64,000 nucleotides of DNA from Membranipora membranacea (Eukaryota > Bryozoa > Gymnolaemata > Cheilostomatida > Membraniporidae). Below the pieces are notes generated by a model. That model was not told the origin of the DNA, searched no databases, and saw nothing but the letters and a program-made list of their open reading frames with translations. Shown one piece after another: positions 1 through 12,372 of the stretch. A program made the translations under genes and the position numbers. The stretch spans positions 32,338,283-32,402,282 of the forward strand of contig OU612066.1 in assembly GCA_914767715.1 (NCBI GenBank). Reading direction: 5' to 3'. Each line of letters starts with the position of its first letter. Within the stretch, counting starts at the first letter, position 1.

Positions 1-3000
1 TTGGCTAATTCTGGTTATAGCCAGGTTGCTACAACATATCCCATCGTGTGATACCAAATGGTGTACTGAGTCATTTTTATTACGGGGTGATATCACCTGT
101 AGAACACTTAACTACCATGTAGTAACCCAAATGTTGCAGCGTTGTGACCCTTTGTTAGTCACAGGATCAGTCCCAATTTTTGATGTAACAAACATGGCAC
201 TTTAAGTAGACAGCTACACTCTTATAGAAGTGATGGTGGAGCATTTGCATTTGCTACATTGTAATGCTGATCTATGGCTATGCATCAAAGTTGTGTAGTA
301 CCACCCAATTCAGATTTGAATTGTGAATAGTCTTAACAATCCTAGTGTTCATATCACTACGTTCAACACAGTCATAGATGACATAATGAGTCTGCTTCGC
401 GCTTGCAAAGCCAGGAGAGAGTTGCATTTTAGTGTAAGTTTCTCTTATCCTAAAGATTGAAAATTCTCATACTTAAAGATCCTGGTTTATGAAAATATAT
501 GCCACCCCGGCACCTTCTCTGAAGGGTAGTAAACAATTGAATAGCTTAATGTTTTTGCCAACGCCGTTATGGGTCATTGAACAACTAATTTTCAATGATC
601 AAATTGTACAAACAGGGAAATCATGTCACCCACCCACCAAAAGATGTTTCCTGTCGACAAAGCGCCGTAGCTGCAACCAGTCAATGTCACCGGAGCTCAA
701 CTCAAGAGAGATTTTTTCTTGATGAACTTTTGTGCCAAATTGACTCTAGGCAGAAGTCATTTAATTGAATGATAGTGATTCATTGAAGGCAGGAAATTTC
801 TTGAAGTACCTGATAATCCTAGTCTTCACGAAGACCAGTTGTTATTTTGAGCTCATATGATGGAAAGACGTCCGGTTTGCGAAGAAAGGTGCACTAAGCC
901 AAAAGTGAATAGATGTGTGGTAACCACATCACAGAACACACTGTCCTTGCAGTGCCTTGCCAACAGCTACCATTGCGGAAGTAATAACCATTTTCTGAAT
1001 GATAATTTGGCACCTTTATCATGAACACTTGCTCAAGCAGTAATGGCTGAACAAACCAAAATGATGAAAATGTGTACTATTGCTGCTTTTTATTGAGACA
1101 AAAACTTATTGTTTCACCTATCACCTATCACCTGTCATTATGATACTAGTTGTTAATTTTCAGATGGTTATAATGAAAGGAACAGGCAATTTATGTTTCA
1201 TAAAAGCTCTATGACCTGCGCACAAACAACCCCCAAACACCTACCTAAACCCACACTGCTATTCAGTTTTTGTTGTGTGAGGCTTAGCAAAGTAACTGCT
1301 ACTATTACAGTAATGTAGTAGTAACTTTTTCAGAACTCGCACAGAAAACACTGAGTATGGTGCTGTTCTGGATAGATGTTGGGGGGGAGAGAGTTGTTTT
1401 TGTGCGGGTCATAGAGCTACTGTAAAACATAAATTGCCTGTTCCTTTCATTAAATTGCAAACTGTCCATCTGAAAATCATCAAATAGTATCATCATGCCA
1501 CTTACACTATGGCTGTAAATTAACATAAGATTCCACTTGTAGTTTTTTAACATACAGAAAAGTTCATGGACGTACACATAGTCACTATTTGGTTTGATCA
1601 GCCATCACTGCATGAGAGAGTGTATCATCATAAAAGGTCCAAAGTATCATTCTGAAAATTGTTATTTCTTCAACAATGGTAGCTGTTGGCCAGGCACTGC
1701 AATGACAGTGTGTTCTGTGAAAGCTTGCAGTAGATCTGTCAATACCATAGACAAAACACACAACACTAGACTGGACACTGAGCATCAAAAAGTGTCCTCA
1801 TTAAATGCTGCTGCTAAAAGTAATCTCCCTTTGATGCAAATCATTTTATAGATTTTATAGAATTTGATACAGAATAGCAGCAGTAATCTTCTGCAAGCAC
1901 AGGTAACAGCTTTCTCGATATTCTGTCTAACTCATCACTTATTTTGATTGAGCAAAAATAACATAGAAATACTAGTTAAACAGCAAATCATACTTACCAA
2001 GTAATCAATACTGCACGTTATCACAATGCCCTAAGGGTGCGAAGTACCCGAGGGATCCACCTGGGGGTTTAAGGGCAGTGTGATCCCCAAACAGGCTCCG
2101 GGATAGAACCCGGCTGCTGATGCTCTGAGAGCATTTCCAGCCACTAGGAAGGGCTAAAAACGCATATTTAATACCAATTAATTTCAGAGAAACATGAAAC
2201 TATTTTGGAACTCAATCAAGTCACTCATCGACGAGTGCTTGGAAAGTTACTAAAAACTGTGATAGGGCTGTTCTCTCTCAAATCTGGAGGAAATAGTGCA
2301 TGGGAATAATTACAAAAAGTGGGAAGTGGGCAGAAATGGATGTAGAAATCTGGACGGTCCCACCTAAATAGGGAGACTTGGCAAGTATGTTATATAGCAA
2401 GTATATAGCGATTTGCACTTGGAATCAAACAGAGCATCGTTGTTCTAGGTCTAGCTTCGTTATTTTGTGATGGTTGCAAATCAGAGCATACCGGAGAATA
2501 AGAGTTTTAACAAGTGAAATACAGTGGGATGCACATTTATATTTGCCATGAATGTTGCGAAGTAATACACTTGAAAATGTACGGGTGACAACCATATTAG
2601 ACAAATTTGGCGCTAGCCCTACGGTACCACTAGTGTGTCGGACAGCTCTTTCTGCTGCATGGAATTTTGTATCTACAACTGAGTTAGTGAGTTGAACACT
2701 CTTTGGTTTGAGGCCTCCCTATTCTTGCGGCGGAATAGAGAGCAGTCCAACGCTGAGGGATCACTAGTTGCACTTGAAAAGTCTGCAGACTCAAGAGCAG
2801 TTTAGTTTTAGGCCTCTTAGAATGTATTCACCTAAGAAATTACGTATAATAAGAATTAATAATGGGCAGCCAGCCTGATACACTTAGGGATATCCATACA
2901 GGTATATACCAATCATACTTATTATATTTTTGTTGGTAACAAAGAGCATGTGGTGGTCTAGCCTGTTATCACAAGCTTTGTTATGGGGGTAGGGGGTTCA

Positions 3001-3427
3001 ACAAACGTATCAAGACAAAGTGATCAGAAGAAATCCTAAATCCTATTATAATACTGATGGGAGTCAAACCACAATGCATTATCGGATATCGCTGTAAAGT
3101 GGTTGTGACCCTGTTTTCATCTGTTTTGTTAGGAAATGTAGAACTCATGGCTTATGATTATTACCTAATATCTATTAAAAAATGTTAGCAGATCACATCT
3201 TTTTCAACAAAACCTGAAAATAATGAAAAATGTAAAGAGCTTTGAGAGGGTTCGGAGAACATCTTTAATGATATTATATACTGATGAGAACTAAACCACT
3301 ACGTATGTATCATATAATGGTATATTTCAGCAAGGTTATTGTGACCTGGCTTGAAACACAAAGAAATTCATACCAAATAATTTTTTTGAAGCATTATGTC
3401 AAACAATCCTTCATTGTATTTAACAGC
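1..3427. repeat. Long direct repeat, copy 1 (partner at 7921-11544)
   Basis: The first base of the window matches position 7921 and the two segments stay colinear for about 3.4 kb, with only scattered single-base differences (roughly 1-2% by eye). Copy 1 has about 40 extra bases near 2034-2080 that copy 2 lacks; copy 2 has about 250 extra bases near 11097-11347. Similarity stops abruptly after the shared sequence cattgtatttaac. The left end is not visible, so copy 1 may begin outside the window. I see no convincing coding sequence; the open frames here are fragments of the internal palindrome. This could be a recent segmental duplication or two copies of a long non-autonomous transposon. Confidence 0.93.
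929..1720. repeat. Large imperfect palindrome (arms ~380-410 bp)
   Basis: The left arm (929 to about 1308) read as reverse complement matches the right arm (about 1310 to 1720). Shared blocks include aaattgcctgttcctttcatt, the caatggtagctgttgg block and the terminal gacagtgtgttctgtga. The arms have drifted by substitutions and short indels, so the palindrome is old, but it is almost identical in the second copy of the host repeat at 8849-9641. Small open frames here on both strands are by-products of the symmetry. It may be a foldback element or a head-to-head insertion of one mobile element. Confidence 0.85.
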
Positions 3428-3574
3428 GTGTAACCTTGGATATTCCTAAAAAACGTTGCTCGGTTTGGTTCCAAGTGCAGATAACTATATGGTAACATGG
3501 CCTTCGAGATGAGACAATGTAGCATGCAGGTACATTACATCTACATATTCAAAATTTTCAGTAGCATGAAAACT

Positions 3575-4158
3575 AATATTTCTATATCATTTTTGCTCAA
3601 TCAAAGTAAGTGATGAGTTAGACAGACTATAGTCAAATATGTCAAATATGCCTTTTTAGCCCTTCCTAGTGGCTTGAAACACTCTCAGAGCATCACAGGC
3701 CGGGTTCTATCCCGGACCCTGTTGGGATATCACACTGTCCTCATACCCCCAGGAGGATCGCTCTGGTACTTCGCACCCTCGGATCATTGCGATGAAGGGC
3801 AGTATCGCTGTAAATTGAACTTTCCCACTTTTGAATTTAGATTACTTGACAAGTATGATATGCTGTTTTACTAATATTTCTATATCATTTTTGCTCAATC
3901 AAAATAAGTGATGAGTTAGACAGAATATAGACAAAACTATTACCTGTGCTGCAGAAGATTGCTGCTGCTATTCTCTATCAAATTCTATAAAATCTATAAA
4001 ATTATCTGCCTCAAAGGGAGATTACGTCGAAAAACACATGCATCATTGCTTTTTCTATCACAGTGAGATGTCGTTGCGTCACAGTATTTAATGAGGACAC
4101 GTTTTGATAGGCTATTCACTACACAGTGTCCAGTCTAGTGTTGTGTGTTTTGCCTATG
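3575..4158 (-). repeat. Inverted, rearranged copy of 1740-2170
   Basis: Read in reverse, this segment repeats the 1740-2170 region: the tttttgctcaatcaaa and gtgatgagttagacaga block (present twice, near 3592 and 3888), the gggttctatcccgg block near 3700, and the gtccagtctagtgttgtgtg block near 4128. Identity is clearly lower than between the two long direct repeats. The duplicated block suggests an internal rearrangement. The sequence gggttctatccc looks faintly like a pol III B box, but no matching A box convinces me. Confidence 0.75.
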
Positions 4159-5118
4159 GTCAATACTGTAAAGCACCCTGGGTCAGTGTACAATATTGTA
4201 AAGTTTCCCGGGGTTGTTTTCACCCAGGGGACAGTCTACAATACTACTAAGGGACTAACATACACAACATTGATTCAAGCATTAAGTCTTCACTGTGCTC
4301 ATATGAAAATGCATTGGATTTTATCCAGTAACAGGCACCTGACTTCTGTGTTTATTAAGGCGCTGCTAACTGTCTACAATCTGAGAGAAAAGTGACAAAC
4401 ACCTGTCCATCCATTCTGAGATCACCCAATTCACTGCCATTGAGGCAACAAAGATACGTTGTCATATAATTTGAAAGTAATATAACAATATTGTACAGCC
4501 AATTCAACAATTGCCGTCCTACGCAACATAACGTAAGATTATAATATTGTATGATAGAACCTCTTAAAAACGAGTCTAAGCATTGATAGCAGGTGCTGCT
4601 GTTACAGCTCTATCTAAACAATTAATGGTATGATTTAGGAATATAAATCTTTCGAGCAATTTATTGATTGTCACATATCAAATTTGTAGTGGTATTTTTA
4701 ACAAATTCTCTTGTTTGTTTTACTATTAGTTTTAGCTTTGCATGGTCTCTAGCCAATGTGTGTGCTCTGATTGTTGGGTCAGGAAATGAGCCAAGGAGAC
4801 TAACAGATCAATTATAGGACAAATATCATTTCAAGATAACATTAAACCTCAAACGTAAGCATATCTTTATAAGAGACATATTGTAACCTAGTTGTCTTTA
4901 GAGGACAATGAGTAAAAATATTGCAAATATGTTACAGGAAGTACGTTGTTAAGTAATTTTTGTGTCCTGGCCAAACAGTCTCATGTATGCTATTGTCACC
5001 ACCTGCCTTAAACATCATTATTGTTCTGTCGCAGAGAAAGAGGGACCTGATGGTTTACCTTGATAAAAAAATTAGTGTGATTTCATTTTCTATATATTTT
5101 GTATGTATATATTGTTAA
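4159..5118. other. Stretch without recognised features
   Basis: AT-rich sequence between the inverted repeat and the 3' end of the small secreted-protein gene. I see no conserved coding pattern, RNA gene or clear repeat on either strand. The 89-codon frame starting near 4126 begins inside the repeat and resembles nothing known. Confidence 0.4.
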
Positions 5119-5124
5119 TGCAAT

Positions 5125-5130
5125 TTTATT
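5125..5130 (-). promoter_or_regulatory. Poly(A) signal AATAAA for the small secreted-protein gene
   Basis: The plus strand reads tttatt, so the minus strand has AATAAA about 20 bases downstream of the proposed stop at 5151-5153. This spacing supports the terminal-exon model but is not proof, because such hexamers are common in AT-rich DNA. Confidence 0.4.
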
Positions 5131-5150
5131 TTATGTTGTATTGATAGTTA

Positions 5151-5662
5151 TTAATGCATCATAGTCCATTGTAAGTGTTTCCGTGTCCTTGTACCGTTGG
5201 TGATTTCGGGTGTTAGTAGAATAATGTAAGTATTAGCCCACCTTGTCACTACCGCCGCTCCTGAAATTTTTTTTTAATAATTCAGATATCTTAGACAAAT
5301 CCCCTAAAATGTAAACAAAACACACAATGTTATGATGTACATTTCACAAAATTCATGAGGACATTCTACTTGACATCGATATACAGAATCTATTCTTCCA
5401 ACAAAACTCTAATGCAACAATTTTTGAAGAAGAAGGATCAAAATGAGATGATATCATCCTATCCAACACGAATGAAAATTCATATCAGCATGTTACTCAT
5501 CAATGTTTGAAGAGAAGTGAAGTATTTATGTGCAGAAATAACTATGTGTAGTTAAAAAATAGTTTCATGGTAATTATACAGTATCCTGTAAATAACTTTG
5601 ATCTCACCTTGAGCGGTAGCACAAAAGGCTACAAGCAGCGATACAATAATAGCTGTCTTCAT
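5151..5662 (-). CDS. Putative small secreted protein (signal-peptide exon plus short second exon)
   Basis: Coding exon 1 (5662-5608) starts with ATG and encodes a textbook signal peptide, MKTAIIVSLLVAFCATAQ, ending at a GTGAGA splice donor in phase 1. Upstream, an acceptor (ttgcag, exon from 5676) and a 5'-UTR exon with donor at 5990 lie downstream of a TATAAATA box at 6053-6060, so a promoter, leader exon, intron and start line up. The most plausible second coding exon is 5260-5151 (acceptor tttcag, 36 codons including TAA), giving 54 aa with an AATAAA close behind. The mature part has no cysteines and matches nothing I recognise, so that exon is uncertain. A related signal-peptide exon with the same donor and intron start lies at 11630-11684. 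No function assigned. Confidence 0.45.
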
Positions 5663-5989
5663 TCTCAATTTTCAATCTGCAAGTGAATGAAAGTAAAGGT
5701 AACTACCCGATCAAGATGTTAAGGGCTTGTCAAACCTCCTTCACATCAAATAACATTGAACATTATAATGGTGAGATTTTGTGTAATAGAGCATGAGCAG
5801 AGCAATAACTTGTTATAAACCAACAGTATTTCAATAGCCATCTTTATCTTTCAGGTGTACCATACACTGTAACATATCACACCATTCGGGTCTATAAGTC
5901 AAATATTTTCCTAACAAATGCTAATTCAGTTATGTATGTGGATTTCAATGCACTACTCTGCTGATTTGTGTACACTTAAACAAACTCAC

Positions 5990-6028
5990 CTTTGCTTACT
6001 GAATGCTCTGTCCAACCCAAGAAATGTT
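5990..6028 (-). other. Putative 5'-UTR exon of the small secreted-protein gene
   Basis: This stretch ends at a good donor (gcaaag|GTGAGT on the minus strand) and begins about 25-30 bases downstream of the TATA box at 6053-6060. The intron would run to the acceptor just before 5676. The transcription start is inferred from the TATA spacing only. Confidence 0.4.
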
Positions 6029-6052
6029 GTAATTATTGTGTCTATTGATCCA

Positions 6053-6060
6053 TATTTATA
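6053..6060 (-). promoter_or_regulatory. TATA box (TATAAATA)
   Basis: The minus strand reads gtaTATAAATAtgg. The same octamer precedes the VMO-I-like gene at 18029-18036, also upstream of a leader exon with an intron just before the start codon. Confidence 0.5.
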
Positions 6061-6069
6061 TACCAAGTT

Positions 6070-7920
6070 GCGGATCACAGCTGCGTTGTTAAAGATGCAA
6101 CTAAATTGCCAAATGTTATTCCGATGACTTCCTAATGTTAGTTCAGATACACATCAATGAAATAATAGGAAACTGAATTGCACTCACTAACATCTGATAT
6201 TGTACCAGCATGAACTTAATGTTGGTACAGAGATTGAATGTAATCAGGTTTTGAAATTCGCATGTTGATAGCTTTTCCCTGAGTTTGTAAAATTTATTTA
6301 ATTGCCAAAATCAAAACGGAGATTGAACCCAATGAAAACCAATGCAAGGCATTTCCCTTTCCAATTCCTTGTCATGATGGTGTTGTTATCGAGTAAATTC
6401 ACCACTCCAACACTCACAAATTAGGTGTACTTAAGTATATCGATCTTGATTTCCGTAGATTTTGCACCTGTTAACTTCATAAATGATTGTTCACGCTGCT
6501 TGAATTTCTTATTTACATTGAGACTGAAGTGGAAAATGAAATATCAATATCAATTTCCCCTTCATAATACTGCACTTTTTTGTTGCTCAATACAGTGTCA
6601 TGCAGCGGCTGTTCTGACAGAAAGGGAAATGCATAAACAAATACAATCTCATTGTACTAAAGTTGTAACCAGCTTATATTGCGCATTATGATATATTAAT
6701 TCAATGCTATTAACACGGGACAAGGACAAAGGACAAAACTTAAGTCTATGTGGTTTGTTCCTGCTGAGATTTTCTAAAAAAGGAGGCAATATCACTAGCA
6801 ATAAAATTATTATTTACAATATAATGTGGAAAAAAAACAGGCAAACTCATGATGTATAATATTGATAGTTGATTTCCTTTTTCTGCTTCCATGCATGTGC
6901 ACGTTGACACTACGATATTACTATATATTAATATGTGCAAATCTCAGATCAATAAGTTCAGTTATTAAGCTATTGTGGGCAATAGGAAGGTTCTCATAGA
7001 AAATATGGCTTTGAAGAGTATATTTCCCAGCCCATACAAGTATTACCAACATTCAGAACATGATGTGTAGTTTGTACTATCTGTACCATTTTACAATGGC
7101 GAGAGATTTGGTGTCATAATGCCAAACCTAATCAATGGCAAATGATGCTGTATGTCATATAGGTAGCACAGGCCAAAAGTTTGAAGCTACCCGTGTTTCT
7201 GGGACAATATGACATCAGATGTTGCTGAGATCATATATAAAATCAGCCCTTGAATATCAGATATTTACTTACAGAGAGAAGGCATCAATAGATAATTTGT
7301 AGGTTGAAAATGATTTCTAGAGAGCCCACCTCAAATGCGTGCATATCGAAAGACTGAGACATAGGTACTAAGGATTACTGATTAATTATCTTATAATTTA
7401 CTTTATGGCCTGCCTCTCACACAATGATTAATACTCATCAAGTATTTTACTCAGCACGCTTCTAAATCCAGTAGTCTACACAGCATTTTATCCGTTTGGA
7501 GTTTGGTTGGAGGCAAAATTATCAACCGACATCAATAAATATTATTAAAGATTGTCTAGTTGAACAGTCCCCTCTCTAAAGCTAACAAATCTATGAGGAT
7601 TGAGAAAGTGTTCTTTATGTATCAACATTTCATAGTAGCTTTGTTAGAAGCTAAATTTACCACCAATTTGTGGGAAATCAAGGCATGTGACTTTGTGACT
7701 CTAAGGCATAGACATACATTGACATACATAGTGATTTTGTGCACTTAACCAGAAATTCACTTTTAATTAGAAAACCTCTTATCAGCTGATATCTACAGAT
7801 CACTTTTTGTGGTTGATATTGTCATCCAGATGACTTGTTCCAACAACATTGTATTGCGACAGTTGTCTTGTTCTACTCATAATATGTTTATACACACTAA
7901 ATTTTACATTCCAATCCCAG
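6070..7920. other. Stretch without recognised features
   Basis: About 1.85 kb of AT-rich sequence between the small gene's promoter and the second long direct repeat. Short open frames (for example near 6425-6691 and 7560-7748) have no conserved motifs. I see no RNA gene or repeat boundary. Confidence 0.4.
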
Positions 7921-8848
7921 TTGGCTAATTCTGGTTATAGCCAGGTTGCTACAACATATCCCATCGCGTGATACCAAATGGTGTACTGAGTCATTTTTAT
8001 TACGGGGTGATATCACCTGTAGAACACTTAACTACCGTGTAGTAACCCAAATGTTGCAGCGTTGTGACCCTTTGTTAGTCACAGGATCAGTCCCAATTTT
8101 TGATGTAACAAACATGGCACTTAAAGTAGACAGCTACACTCTTATAGAAGTGATGGTGGAGCATTTGCATTTGCTACATTGTAATGCTGATCTATGGCTA
8201 TGCATCAAAGTTGTGTAGTACCACCCAATTCAGATTTGAATTGAGAATAGTCTTAACAATCCTAGTGTTCATATCACTACGTTCAACACAGTCATAGATG
8301 ACATAATGAGTCTGCTTCGCGCTTGCAAAGCCAGGAGAGAGTTGCATTTTAGTGTAAGTTTCTCTTATCCTAAAGATTGAAAATTCTCATACTCAAAGAT
8401 CCTGGTTTATGAAAATATATGCCACCCCGGCACCTTCTTTGTAGGGTAGTAAACAATTGAATAGCTTAATGTTTTTGCCAACGCCGTTATGGTTCATTGA
8501 ACAACTAATTTTCAATGATCAAATTGTACAAACAGGGAAATCATGTCACCCACCCACCAAAAGATGTTTCCTGGCGACAAAGCGCCGTAGCTGCAACCAG
8601 TCAATGTCACCGGAGCTCAACTCAAGAGAGATTTTTTCTTGATGAACTTTTGTGTCAAATTGACTCTAGGCAGAAGTCATTTAATTGAATGATAGTGATT
8701 CATTGAAGGCAGGAAATTTCTTGAAGTACCTGATAATCCTAGTCTTCACGAAGACCAGTTGTTATTTTGAGCTCATATGATGGAAAGACGTCCGGTTTGC
8801 GAAGAAAGGTGCACTAAGCCAAAAGGGAATAGATGTGTGGTAACCACA

Positions 8849-9641
8849 TCACAGAACACACTGTCCTTGCAGTGCCTTGCCAACAGCTACCATTGCGGAA
8901 GGAATAACCATTTTCTGAATGATAATTCGGCACCTTTATCATGAACACTTGCTCACGCAGTAATGGCTGAACAAACCAAAATGATGAAAATGTGTACTAT
9001 TGCTGCTTTTTTATTGAGACAAAAACTTATTGTTTCACCTATCACCTATCACCTGTCACTATGATACTAGTTGTTAATTTTCAGATGGTTGTAATGAAAG
9101 GAACAGGCAATTTATGTTTCATAGTAGCTCTATGACCTGCGCACAAACAACCACCAAACACCTACCTAAACCCACACTGCTATTCAGTTTTTTTTGTGTG
9201 AGGCTTAGCAAAGTAACTGCTACTATTACAGTAATGTAGTAGTAACTTTTTCAGAACTCGCACAGAAAACACTGAGTATGGTGCTGTTCTGGATAGATGT
9301 TGGGGGGGAGAGAGTTGTTTTTGTGCGGGTCATAGAGCTACTGTGAAACATAAATTGCCTGTTCCTTTCATTAAATTGCAAACTGTCCATCTGAAAATCA
9401 TCAAATAGTATCATCATGCCACTTACACTATGGCTGTATATTAACATAAGATTCCACTTGTAGTTTTTTAGCATACAGAAAAGTTCATGAAAGTACACAT
9501 AGTCACTATTTGGTTTGATCAGCCATCACTGCATGAGAGAGTGTATCATCATAAAAGGTCCAAAGTATCATTCTGAAAATTGTTATTTCTTCAACAATGG
9601 TAGCTGTTGGCCAGGCACTGCAATGACAGTGTGTTCTGTGA
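8849..9641. repeat. Large imperfect palindrome, second copy
   Basis: Same structure as the palindrome at 929-1720, carried inside copy 2 of the long direct repeat. The two palindromes resemble each other far more than the two arms of either one do, so the palindrome formed before the duplication. Confidence 0.85.
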
Positions 9642-11096
9642 AAGCTTGCAGTAGATCTGTCAATACCATAGACAAAACACACAACACTAGACTGGACACT
9701 GAGCATCAAAAAGTGTCCTCATTAAATGCTGCTGCTAAAAGTAATCTCCCTTTGATGCAAATCATTTTATAGATTTTATAGAATTTGATAGAGAATAGCA
9801 GCAGTAATCTTCTGCAAGCACAGGTAACAGCTTTCTTGATATTCTGTCTAACTCATCACTTATTTTGATTGAGCAAAAATAACATAGAAATACTAGTTAA
9901 ACAGCAAATCATACTTGCCAAGTAATCAATACTGCACGTCATCACAATGCCCTGTGGTGTGATCCCCCAACAGGCTCTGGGATAGAACCCGGCTGCTGAT
10001 GCTCTGAGAGCGTTTCCAGCCACTAGGAAGGGCTAAAAACGCATATTTAATACCAATTAATTTCAGAGAAACATGAAACTATTTTGGATTTCAATACAAG
10101 TCACTCATCGACGAGTGCTTGGAAAGTTACTAAAAACTGCGATAGGGCTGTTCTCTCTCAAATCTGGAGGAAATAGTGCATGGGAATAGTTACAAAAAGT
10201 GGGAAGTGGGCAGAAATGGATGTAGAAATCTGGACGGTCCCACCTAAATAGGGAGACTTGGCAAGTATGTTATATAGCAAGTACATAGCTATTTGCACTT
10301 GGAATCAAACCGAGCATCGTTGTTCTAGGTCTAGCTTCGTTATTTTGTGATGGTTGCAAGTCAGAGCATACCGGAGAATAAGAGTTTTAACAAGTGAAGT
10401 ACAGTGGGATGCACATTTATATTTGCCATGAATGTTGCGAAGTAATACATTTGAAAATGTACGGGTGACAACCATATTAGACAAATTTGGCGCTAGCCCT
10501 ACGGTACCACTAGTGTGTCGGACAGCCCTTTCTGCTGCATGGAATTTTTTATATACAACTGAGTTAGTGAGTTGAGTACTCTTTGGTTTGAGGCCTCCCT
10601 ATTCTTGCGGCGGAAGAGAGCAGTCTAACGCTGAGGGATCACTAGTTGCACTTGAAAAGTTTGCAGACTCAAGAGCAGTTTAGTTTTAGGCCTCTAAGAA
10701 TGTATTCACCTAAGAAATTACGTATAATAAGAATTAATAATGGGCAGCCAGCCTGATACACTCAGGGATATCCATACAGGTATATACCAATCATACTTAT
10801 TATATTTTTGTTGGTAACAAAGAGCATGTGGTGGTCTAGCCTGTTATCACAAGCTTTGTTATGGGGGTAAGGGGTTCAACAAGCGTATCAAGACAAAGTG
10901 ATCAGAAGAAATCATAAATCCTATTATAATACTGATGGGAATCAAACCACAATGCATTATCAGATATCGCTGTAAAGTGGTTGTGACCCTGTTTTCATCT
11001 GTTTTGTTAGGAAATGTAGAATTCATGGCTTATGATTATTACCTAATATCTATTAAAGAATGTTAGCAGATCACATCTTTTTCAACAAAACCTTAA

Positions 11097-11347
11097 AATA
11101 AACCCATGAAACGATTTGAGCATAATATCGTATAACAGGTGCAATAGTAACAGTGTGGTTGGCGTTGAAATGGTACAATAGCCCACCGAGCCCCTTATCA
11201 ACCGCCTATGGCCAACCCGAACGCCGTAAACAGCTGGCTGTACATAATAGCTGACAAATATCCCCTATAATGGTGTGGAAATCCAAAGCCGTCAAAGTTT
11301 TAGTGGTCTATCATATACCATATCATATATTCTTCGAACAATACAAT
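11097..11347. mobile_element. ~250-bp block present only in copy 2 of the long repeat
   Basis: Copy 1 runs directly from aacctgaaaataatgaa into aatgtaaagagctttg, whereas copy 2 has about 250 extra bases at this point. I found no clean target duplication or terminal inverted repeats, so it could be an insertion here or a deletion from copy 1. Confidence 0.45.
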
Positions 11348-11629
11348 GTAAAGAGCTTTGAGAGGGTTCGGAGAACATCTTTAATGATATTATATACTGA
11401 TGAGAACTAAACCACTACGTATGTATCATATAATGGTATATTTCAGCAAGGTTATTGTGACCTGGCTTGGAACACGAAGAAATTCATACCAAATAATAAT
11501 TTTTTTGAAGCATTATGTCAAACAATCCTTCATTGTATTTAACAATTTTAATCACTATTTATTTTAAACTATAATTGCTATGTTTCATTAAATTTCACAC
11601 AAACAAAACCGCCATTCCCTTCACACACA

Positions 11630-12084
11630 CTGAAGACAACTATTCTGGTATCCCTGCTTGTCACCTTTTGCACTACGGTTCAAGGTGAGATAAAAATTAA
11701 CCACTGCTGTCCTCAAGATACCCTAATAATTATCTTGGACATACTTTAACACTGCAGTTATTTATATCTACATTAGAATGGCTAAATATTGATGCATATG
11801 AACTAAGAATATGCATAGCAATCCCTTGCTTCTTCTTATAAATTGTTGAAATAGATTAATGTTGATGCATACTGTTGTTAAAGAGATTATTGTTGCACAG
11901 ATACCACATGTGATAAATTAAAAATAGTCCTCTGTAAGCTGATTACAAGAAGACTCGCTCCTGGTAACTGCATGCATTTCTTATGATGTACACAATGAAA
12001 TTTTGTGTTTCTCTTTCACTTCTAGGGGGTCTGTCTCCCTTTAGTAAATATAAGTATAAGCCATGTAATACTATTAAGTGCTAA
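11630..12084 (+). pseudogene. Signal-peptide gene relative with lost ATG
   Basis: The exon at 11630-11684 is a paralog of the signal-peptide exon at 5662-5608: same 55-nt length, same phase-1 donor (caag|GTGAGA), similar start of the following intron and the same hydrophobic pattern. Where the ATG should be it reads CTG. A second exon from the acceptor ttctag (12026) to TAA (12082-12084) joins in phase and would give a short mature peptide, GGLSPFSKYKYKPCNTIKC, with two cysteines; tandem AATAAA motifs follow at 12180. Copy 2 of the long repeat ends about 85 bases upstream, so the promoter and 5' end may have been lost. Either a pseudogene or a gene using an upstream or non-AUG start. Confidence 0.4.
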
Positions 12085-12179
12085 TCCTGAGAAGATGCTA
12101 GCAACACCCGATCAACCTGTTGTACAAGGACACTGAAACACTGACTATGATGTATCTGAAAATTAATCATAAATATACT

Positions 12180-12189
12180 AATAAATAAA
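12180..12189 (+). promoter_or_regulatory. Overlapping AATAAA poly(A) signals
   Basis: The sequence aataaataaa lies about 95 bases after the TAA of the putative peptide exon, consistent with a 3'-UTR end. Low-complexity context limits confidence. Confidence 0.35.
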
Positions 12190-12273
12190 TTTGCACAGAA
12201 AGAAATGTTTTATTTTGTAAGATTTCAAAACCCATATGTTAAATAAAGTGCTTACCTAGGTGCCACTGCGTAT

Positions 12274-12372
12274 ACTACTACTACTACCACCACCACCACC
12301 ACCACCACCACCACCACCACCACCACCACCACCACCACCATCACCACCACCACCACCACCACCACCACCAAC
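12274..12372 (+). repeat. (ACC)n microsatellite
   Basis: About 100 bases of ACT/ACC trinucleotides, almost pure ACC from 12286, with one TCA interruption near 12340. It produces artefactual poly-proline and poly-valine frames on the two strands. Confidence 0.97.

Larger units (their letters stand above)
7921..11544. repeat. Long direct repeat, copy 2 (partner at 1-3427)
   Basis: Colinear with 1-3427 at a spacing of 7920-7921 bases. It lacks about 40 bases of copy 1 near 9953 and carries an extra ~250-bp block at about 11097-11347. It ends within about 85 bases of a start-less signal-peptide exon at 11630, so its boundary may have removed the 5' part of that gene. No coding sequence supported. 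Confidence 0.93.

Noticed and set aside
1305-1851. Open frames of 67-90 codons on both strands, repeated at 9226-9772
   Set aside because: They lie in the palindrome arms and their duplication follows the non-coding long repeat. No splice sites, motifs or start context support them.
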